Assembly (NCBI GenBank): GCA_902836725.1
Contig: CADFRV010000078.1
Span: 1 to 10,296 of the forward strand
DNA length: 10,296 bases
Source: Muribaculaceae bacterium
Lineage (GTDB): Bacteria; Bacteroidota; Bacteroidia; Bacteroidales; Muribaculaceae
Reading direction: 5' to 3'
Positions 6,519 through 10,296 of this stretch are shown one piece after another (the stretch's first letter is position 1; each line of letters opens with the position of its first letter). The notes beneath the pieces were generated by a model, which was given only the letters and a program-made list of their open reading frames with translations, did no database searches and was not told the DNA's origin. The position numbers and the translations under genes are program-made.

Positions 6519-7340
6519 ATGTCAACCAACACAGTAGACAACCTGAAAAAGGTAACCACCACTACAGTGGCAAAAATGAAGCGTGAAGGCGAGAAAATTG
6601 CCATGATCACCGCATACGACTATACAATGGCCTCGCTCGTTGACCGGGCCGGAATAGACCTCATACTCGTGGGGGACTCCGCCGCCAACGTCATGGCTGG
6701 ATATCCCACCACCCTCCCCATCACTCTCGACCAGATGATATACCACACCCAATGTGTGGTGCGCGGCACGGAGAGGGCTATGGTAATTGTAGACATGCCG
6801 TTCGGCACATGCGACGGCGACGAGCTCACCGCCCTCCGCAGTGCGGTGCGCTTGCTCAAAGAAACCGGCGCCGCAGCTGTAAAAATTGAGGGAGGCAAAC
6901 CGATGCGCTCATCCATAGAAAAGATCATCGGAGCGGGCATACCGGTAATGGGACACCTCGGCCTTACTCCCCAGTCGGTGAATCAGCTTGGAGGATATGG
7001 CCTGCGTGCAAAAGCAAAAGAAGAGGCTGAGAGGCTCATTGAGGACGCTCTGATGCTCCAGGAAATCGGATGCTTCGCGATAGTGCTTGAAAAAGTGCCC
7101 GCGGAACTCGCCAAGGAGGTAAGCTCGCGCCTTACCATACCGACCATAGGAATCGGAGCGGGAGCAGGATGCGACGGCCAGGTGCTTGTGCTGCAGGATA
7201 TGCTCGGAATGAACGAGGGGTTCAAACCTAAGTTCCTGCGCAAGTATGCAGAACTGGCCGCTACGATCAACTCGGCCGTAGGACAATATATAAGCGATGT
7301 GAAGGACGGTTCTTTCCCGTCGGAAGCCGAATCATATTGA
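6519..7340 (+). CDS. panB: 3-methyl-2-oxobutanoate hydroxymethyltransferase
   Basis: Cytoplasmic enzyme that transfers a hydroxymethyl group from 5,10-methylene-tetrahydrofolate to 3-methyl-2-oxobutanoate (alpha-ketoisovalerate), giving ketopantoate, the first committed step to pantothenate and CoA. The 273 residues cover the whole TIM barrel. Conserved blocks are ITAYDYTMASLVDRAGID (30-47), LVGDSAANVMAGYPTTLPIT (50-69) with Mg ligand D53, VDMPFGT (91-97) with D92, VKIEGG (121-126) with K122 and E124, HLGLTPQ (146-152), the catalytic Glu at 191 (VLEKVP) and TIGIGAGAGCDGQVLVLQD (209-227). These match the known E. coli active-site residues D45, D84, K112, E114 and E181 by motif. The gene starts about 24 nt after the preceding terminator, and I see no exact Bacteroidetes promoter in that short gap, so its transcription may depend on read-through or a weak start. 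No other pan gene is in view. Confidence 0.96.
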   Translation: MSTNTVDNLKKVTTTTVAKMKREGEKIAMITAYDYTMASLVDRAGIDLILVGDSAANVMAGYPTTLPITLDQMIYHTQCVVRGTERAMVIVDMPFGTCDGDELTALRSAVRLLKETGAAAVKIEGGKPMRSSIEKIIGAGIPVMGHLGLTPQSVNQLGGYGLRAKAKEEAERLIEDALMLQEIGCFAIVLEKVPAELAKEVSSRLTIPTIGIGAGAGCDGQVLVLQDMLGMNEGFKPKFLRKYAELAATINSAVGQYISDVKDGSFPSEAESY

Positions 7341-7353
7341 CACGACTAACCTG

Positions 7354-7455
7354 TTCACATATTGCAAATTAGCATAAAATACACCTGCTATTAACATAAT
7401 TTAACCGGCAATACGTCATATATAATACATCAAAGCACTAATTTTGCAATGTGAA
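7354..7455. repeat. Imperfect inverted repeat with 65-nt spacer
   Basis: The left arm TTCACATATTGCAAATTAG (7354-7372) and the right arm CTAATTTTGCAATGTGAA (7438-7455) are reverse complements apart from a 2-nt and a 1-nt indel: 17 positions match. The spacer, 7373-7437, is very AT-rich. Each arm contains the palindrome TTGCAA. It could be a pair of sites for a dimeric regulator, recombination sites of an invertible segment, or chance in AT-rich DNA. Confidence 0.5.
7439..7446 (+). promoter_or_regulatory. Promoter-like -7 box inside the inverted repeat
   Basis: TAATTTTG matches the Bacteroidetes -7 consensus TAnnTTTG exactly. No TTTG is found 19-21 nt upstream, so the -33 box is poor. If used, transcription would start near 7453, giving a 5' leader of about 200 nt for the fimbrial genes that contains the terminator at 7538-7571, or a free RNA of about 120 nt. 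Confidence 0.35.
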
Positions 7456-7537
7456 TAAAAAAGGACTTTAATGTAGAACAACAGAACGTTTGTTAGACGA
7501 AAAGAACATATATACTTGAATTTTGGTTATGAGGGAG

Positions 7538-7571
7538 GTGTGTTTCTGTGAAGAAACACACTTTTCATTTT
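7538..7571 (+). terminator. Strong intrinsic terminator in the fimbrial leader
   Basis: GTGTGTTTCT (7538-7547) and AGAAACACAC (7552-7561) make a perfect 10-bp stem around the tetraloop GTGA. The stem can grow by three or four A-U/G-U pairs, and TTTTCATTTTTA follows. The tail is T-rich only on the plus strand. It is 197 bp beyond panB and 90 bp before the DUF3575 gene, so it could end panB read-through, end a small RNA, or act as an attenuator of the fimbrial genes. Confidence 0.8.
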
Positions 7572-7651
7572 TATACCCCTGTGTTATCAATAGGGATGGA
7601 AAACATACAGGCGCATCCGGTTGTTGAATTATAACAGACCATTTCAACTGT

Positions 7652-8317
7652 ATGCATAATCTCACATCACATATACTTACAATCAAACGGTCGCATGTCC
7701 TGTGCCTCTTTCTGATACTTCAGATGCTTGTGCCGGCGGCCAACGCCCGCGCGCAATATGCGGAATGTGACAGATGCATGCCGAAGATAGCACTGAAAAC
7801 CAACCTGCTGCATGACGCGCTGCTCACGCCTGATCTTGGAATAGAAGTCAGTCTGGGACAAAGATGGTCTGCCAGCCTGGAGGGCGTATTTGCCTGGTGG
7901 AGCAATGATGCCTCACACCGCTACTGGCGCATATACGGCGGATGGGCGGAATTCAGATTCTGGCCCGGGGAAAAACCAGTGGAGCGGGCGCTCACAGGCC
8001 ACCACATAGGTTTTTACGCATCCTTGCTCACATTTGATTTTGAATTCGGCGACAAAGGATGGCAATCTCCTGATTTCACTTATGGCACAGGAATAAGCTA
8101 CGGCTACTCCTGGGCACTGAACAGACGCCTCAACATCGACGTGAGCGCACGTGTGGGTTACTCCACGGGAAAACTTATAAAATATCATCCGCAATGCGAC
8201 ACATATGTGTGCCTGAAACACACCACACACCGTTATATGGGACTTACCGGAATTGAAGTGACGCTTGTTTGGTTTCCTGGACGCGGACATAAAAACATTC
8301 CAGACCGCACCATATGA
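7652..8317 (+). CDS. DUF3575 domain protein of a fimbrial cluster
   Basis: Secreted protein, probably a small outer-membrane beta-barrel-like protein, of unknown molecular function. The 221 residues begin with a signal peptide (about 1-34, hydrophobic VLCLFLILQMLV, cleavage near ANARA-Q). DUF3575 hallmarks are IALKTNLLHDALLTPDLGIEVSLG (46-69, in pieces IALKTNLL and TPDLGIEVSLG), RWSASLEGVFAWWSND (71-86), HRYWRIYGGWAEFRFW (89-104), LTGHHIGFYASLLTFDFEFG (114-133), YGTGISYGYSW (144-154), RRLNIDVSARVGYSTG (158-173) and a closing ITLVW-like IEVTLVW (201-207). Members are commonly found at the head of Bacteroidales fimbrillin loci, as here, and this placement is the best clue to a role in pilus biogenesis or control. 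Two Cys pairs (C39/C42, C182/C187) might form disulfides. Its stop overlaps the next start (ATGA), which points to coupled translation. Confidence 0.88.
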   Translation: MHNLTSHILTIKRSHVLCLFLILQMLVPAANARAQYAECDRCMPKIALKTNLLHDALLTPDLGIEVSLGQRWSASLEGVFAWWSNDASHRYWRIYGGWAEFRFWPGEKPVERALTGHHIGFYASLLTFDFEFGDKGWQSPDFTYGTGISYGYSWALNRRLNIDVSARVGYSTGKLIKYHPQCDTYVCLKHTTHRYMGLTGIEVTLVWFPGRGHKNIPDRTI

Positions 8318-9279
8318 TCCGTCAGACAGTCATAGCACTCGTCATGTTCTCCCTGCTGATGTCTCTGCAGACATCATGCAGGCATAAGGACATACTGTGT
8401 CCCGGAAACGAACCACATACGCTGACGGTAAAATTCATGTGGGACAAAGCGCCCGAGGCCGCTCCCGACGGCATGACACTGTATTTTTTCCCGGCAGGAG
8501 AAGGCACACGCATATGGCGTTTCGACATAGCCGGACGGGAAGGTGGCAACGTGGAGATTCCTCAGGGTGAATACCGGTTTCTGGCAGTCAACAACGACCT
8601 GCCCGGAGTGATGTTCAGCGGGGAGGACGCATACGGCAATTTCACCGCCAATACCCGCAAGAACCAGGAAACCGGCCTTATGCGCCCCACAGGAATGCTG
8701 TATGGGGGAACGGTTGACCATGTGGAAATCACCCCGTGCGGCATCATATACACCACTCCGGAAGGAACCATGAAAGAATGCAGCCAGGGCCTGTTACGCT
8801 GTCATCCCGACTCTCTCAGTTGCGTGTACAACGTGATCTTCCGCCGGTGCGAGGGTGCGGAAAACATACGCACCGCCAGCGCCTGCATTAAGGGGGTGGC
8901 ATCGGCGCTGCGGGTTGCATACGACACTCCGGGTGGTGAACCGGTGGCGACGGCATTCGCCCTTGACAGCAGGAAACTGCCTGACGGCGACGCACTCTCC
9001 GGATGCACCACCGTACTCGGCACAGACACCGGGCATTCACCGTCGGTGACACTGACATTGAATGTGGAACGCACAGACGGCAAACATATCGCAAAAAGTT
9101 TCGACGTTACGGATCAGGTTGTAAACAGTATCAATCCACACAATGTTTTTATTATAATCACCGGTGTAGAGATACCCGCAGGCGACACACCCGACACTCC
9201 TGGAGGAGATGTCGGAATTGATGTCGGGGTGGACGGATGGCAGACCATAGAGATAGATATCGGTACAGCTTTGCCATGA
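8314..9279 (+). CDS. DUF5119 lipoprotein, FimB/Mfa2-like fimbrial component
   Basis: Predicted outer-membrane lipoprotein of 321 residues. The signal peptide ends in SLQTSC, with C22 as the likely lipidated residue. The body has the two-part beta-rich pattern of DUF5119 proteins: TVKFMWDKAPEAAPDGMTLYF (38-58) as the first strands, then PQGEYRFLAVNND (83-95), ITPCGIIYTTPEG (139-151), CSQGLLRCHPDSLSCVYNVIF (156-176), FDVTDQVVNSINPHNVFIII (263-282) and the closing DVGVDGWQTIEIDI (303-316). The closing pattern recurs in relatives. Such proteins sit beside fimbrillin genes and are thought to anchor or regulate the pilus, as FimB and Mfa2 do in Porphyromonas; this role is inferred. Eight Cys remain besides C22, an unusually high number for an exported Bacteroidales protein. 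The gene overlaps the DUF3575 gene by 4 nt and precedes the fimbrillin by 75 nt. Confidence 0.82.
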   Translation: MIRQTVIALVMFSLLMSLQTSCRHKDILCPGNEPHTLTVKFMWDKAPEAAPDGMTLYFFPAGEGTRIWRFDIAGREGGNVEIPQGEYRFLAVNNDLPGVMFSGEDAYGNFTANTRKNQETGLMRPTGMLYGGTVDHVEITPCGIIYTTPEGTMKECSQGLLRCHPDSLSCVYNVIFRRCEGAENIRTASACIKGVASALRVAYDTPGGEPVATAFALDSRKLPDGDALSGCTTVLGTDTGHSPSVTLTLNVERTDGKHIAKSFDVTDQVVNSINPHNVFIIITGVEIPAGDTPDTPGGDVGIDVGVDGWQTIEIDIGTALP

Positions 9280-9354
9280 ACATACCTGAGCCATAGACAC
9301 ACAACCGTAGGGACAACCACATGAACTATTTTGAATTTCTAAACTTACAAAAAT

Positions 9355-10296
9355 ATGAACAGATTCAACCAAATCCTGTCAATCAGCCTCGGCATAGGCG
9401 CTATACTGTTGACATCATGCTCTGACAGCGACGAACCCAACCCACAGGCATCCGCCAATGACAACGCGATACGTTTCACGGCCAATACGGAACTGTCGCG
9501 CGCAGGCGATATCACAACGAATAACCTGACCGCCTTCAACGTATACGCATATACGGGAACCTCTGCCACACCGACACTGTTCATGGACAACGTCAGTGTA
9601 ACCAAGACCAGCAACAACTCATGGACCTACTCCCCGCTACAATACTGGCCGGCAAAAGAGACCGTGGACTTTTATGCATTCGCACCGGCATCGTGGGTAG
9701 GTGAAAACGGGCCGCTAAAACCGGTGGCCTATGACAGCTATCCCGGTACGGAAGACATAATCTATTCAGTGAGCCCTGATCTTAAAGGGAACTCGGGAGC
9801 ACCGAACGCCCAGGTAGTGTTCAACTTCCGCCATGCGCTCGCAAAAGTGACAGTGAAGATGAGTTCCTCAAACGCCAACCTGTCGGTAAGGGTAACAAAC
9901 GTGGTGATGCACAACCTGATGACCAAAGGCAACTTTACATTCCCCTCCGCGTCCACAACCGGCGCAGCTACTGCGGAGAATATCGGAACCTGGTCTGACC
10001 AGAATACACCTGTGGGCTACGTACTGCATGTGTCAAGAGACAAGGACGAAGTGATACTGCTCACTACCACCCCCACCGACATGAGCGATACAGGTTCAAA
10101 GCTCGGCGGCCCGAAATATATGATGCCGCAGCCCCTGACATGGCGCAGCAACGGCTCAGGGAACGACACATTCATAGCCGTGATGTGCTCGGTATATGAC
10201 ACCAAGACCGGCGTGAAACTCTGGCCGAACGAGAACACCCCCTCGGAAAACATAGTTGAGGGAAGCACCTTCGGCGACGGCATACTGAAATTCCCG
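9355..10296 (+). CDS. Fimbrillin family (Mfa-like) lipoprotein, cut by the right edge
   Basis: Likely structural subunit or tip protein of a type V pilus. The frame is open from the ATG at 9355 to the window end, 314 codons, with no stop. The signal peptide ends in ILLTSC with C22 as the lipidated Cys. Mfa-like family marks follow: IRFTANTELSRAG (39-51), LTAFNVYAYTG (58-68), YSPLQYWP (92-99) with DFYAFAP (105-111), VVFNFRHALAKVTVKM (154-169), GYVLHV (221-226) and KYMMPQPLTW (254-263). In characterised type V pilins, the lipoprotein precursor is cut after an Arg and the vacated groove takes the strand of the next subunit; R49 in SRAG is a plausible site, though the gingipain protease is not universal. 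The C-terminal part lies beyond the window. The 75-nt gap before it shows no clear promoter, so it probably shares the DUF5119 transcript. Confidence 0.87.
   Translation, partial: MNRFNQILSISLGIGAILLTSCSDSDEPNPQASANDNAIRFTANTELSRAGDITTNNLTAFNVYAYTGTSATPTLFMDNVSVTKTSNNSWTYSPLQYWPAKETVDFYAFAPASWVGENGPLKPVAYDSYPGTEDIIYSVSPDLKGNSGAPNAQVVFNFRHALAKVTVKMSSSNANLSVRVTNVVMHNLMTKGNFTFPSASTTGAATAENIGTWSDQNTPVGYVLHVSRDKDEVILLTTTPTDMSDTGSKLGGPKYMMPQPLTWRSNGSGNDTFIAVMCSVYDTKTGVKLWPNENTPSENIVEGSTFGDGILKFP

Larger units (their letters stand above)
7341..7651. other. AT-rich 311-bp intergenic region ahead of the fimbrial cluster
   Basis: No convincing coding sequence is present; a 72-codon minus-strand frame overlapping the next gene has no support. 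The region holds an imperfect inverted repeat (7354-7455), a promoter-like -7 box in its right arm, a small weak hairpin near 7477-7494 and a strong terminator (7538-7571). Between that terminator and the next ATG (about 80 nt) I find no exact -33/-7 pair. It is clearly richer in A and T than the flanking genes. Confidence 0.7.

Noticed and set aside
5831..6610. 259-codon minus-strand ORF
   Set aside because: It is antisense to the TPR gene, runs through its terminator and into the start of panB. The product is an implausible string of Val, Phe and Cys-rich hydrophobics typical of an antisense shadow.
7468..7686. 72-codon minus-strand ORF ahead of the DUF3575 gene
   Set aside because: It runs through the intergenic terminator and into the signal peptide region of the DUF3575 gene. 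No family features and no suitable promoter.

Overview
The window looks like chromosomal DNA from a gut-type member of Bacteroidota, order Bacteroidales. GC content is moderate (roughly one half by eye). It carries a GldE-type CorC/hemolysin protein, a DUF3575 - DUF5119 - fimbrillin cluster, Bacteroidetes-style promoters (TTTG at -33, TAnnTTTG at -7) and few Shine-Dalgarno sequences. The protein flavour suggests Muribaculaceae or a near relative, but that is an impression and not a measurement.

Left part (1-5422, all minus strand). Reading in the direction of transcription: cdd (cytidine deaminase) with its own promoter and a probable terminator; gldE (TTG start) followed 29 nt later by an Sfp-type phosphopantetheinyl transferase; then, behind a possible promoter and a 5' hairpin, a secreted endonuclease/exonuclease/phosphatase (EEP) protein, pgpA, a GufA-like ZIP metal transporter (GTG start) and a 63-codon secreted ORF that may be the start of a damaged gene. 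The last four are closely spaced (41, 23 and 56 nt) and are probably one transcript.

Middle part (5423-7340). A divergent region of 294 bp holds two well-formed, oppositely directed promoters, one for cdd (minus) and one for a membrane-anchored TPR protein (plus). The TPR gene ends at a strong intrinsic terminator, followed by panB (ketopantoate hydroxymethyltransferase, pantothenate/CoA synthesis). PanB feeds the CoA that the phosphopantetheinyl transferase uses, but the two genes lie in different transcription units.

Right part (7341-10296, plus strand). A 311-bp AT-rich intergenic region contains an imperfect 18/19-bp inverted repeat with a 65-nt spacer, a promoter-like -7 box inside its right arm, and a very strong intrinsic terminator 90 bp before the next gene. 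It precedes a type V-like fimbrial cluster: a DUF3575 outer-membrane-type protein, a DUF5119 lipoprotein that overlaps it by ATGA, and a fimbrillin lipoprotein cut by the right edge. The leader is the least explained part of the window. It could be a phase-variable or attenuated control region, or encode a small RNA. Everything else is ordinary housekeeping or accessory content with a few residue-level oddities.
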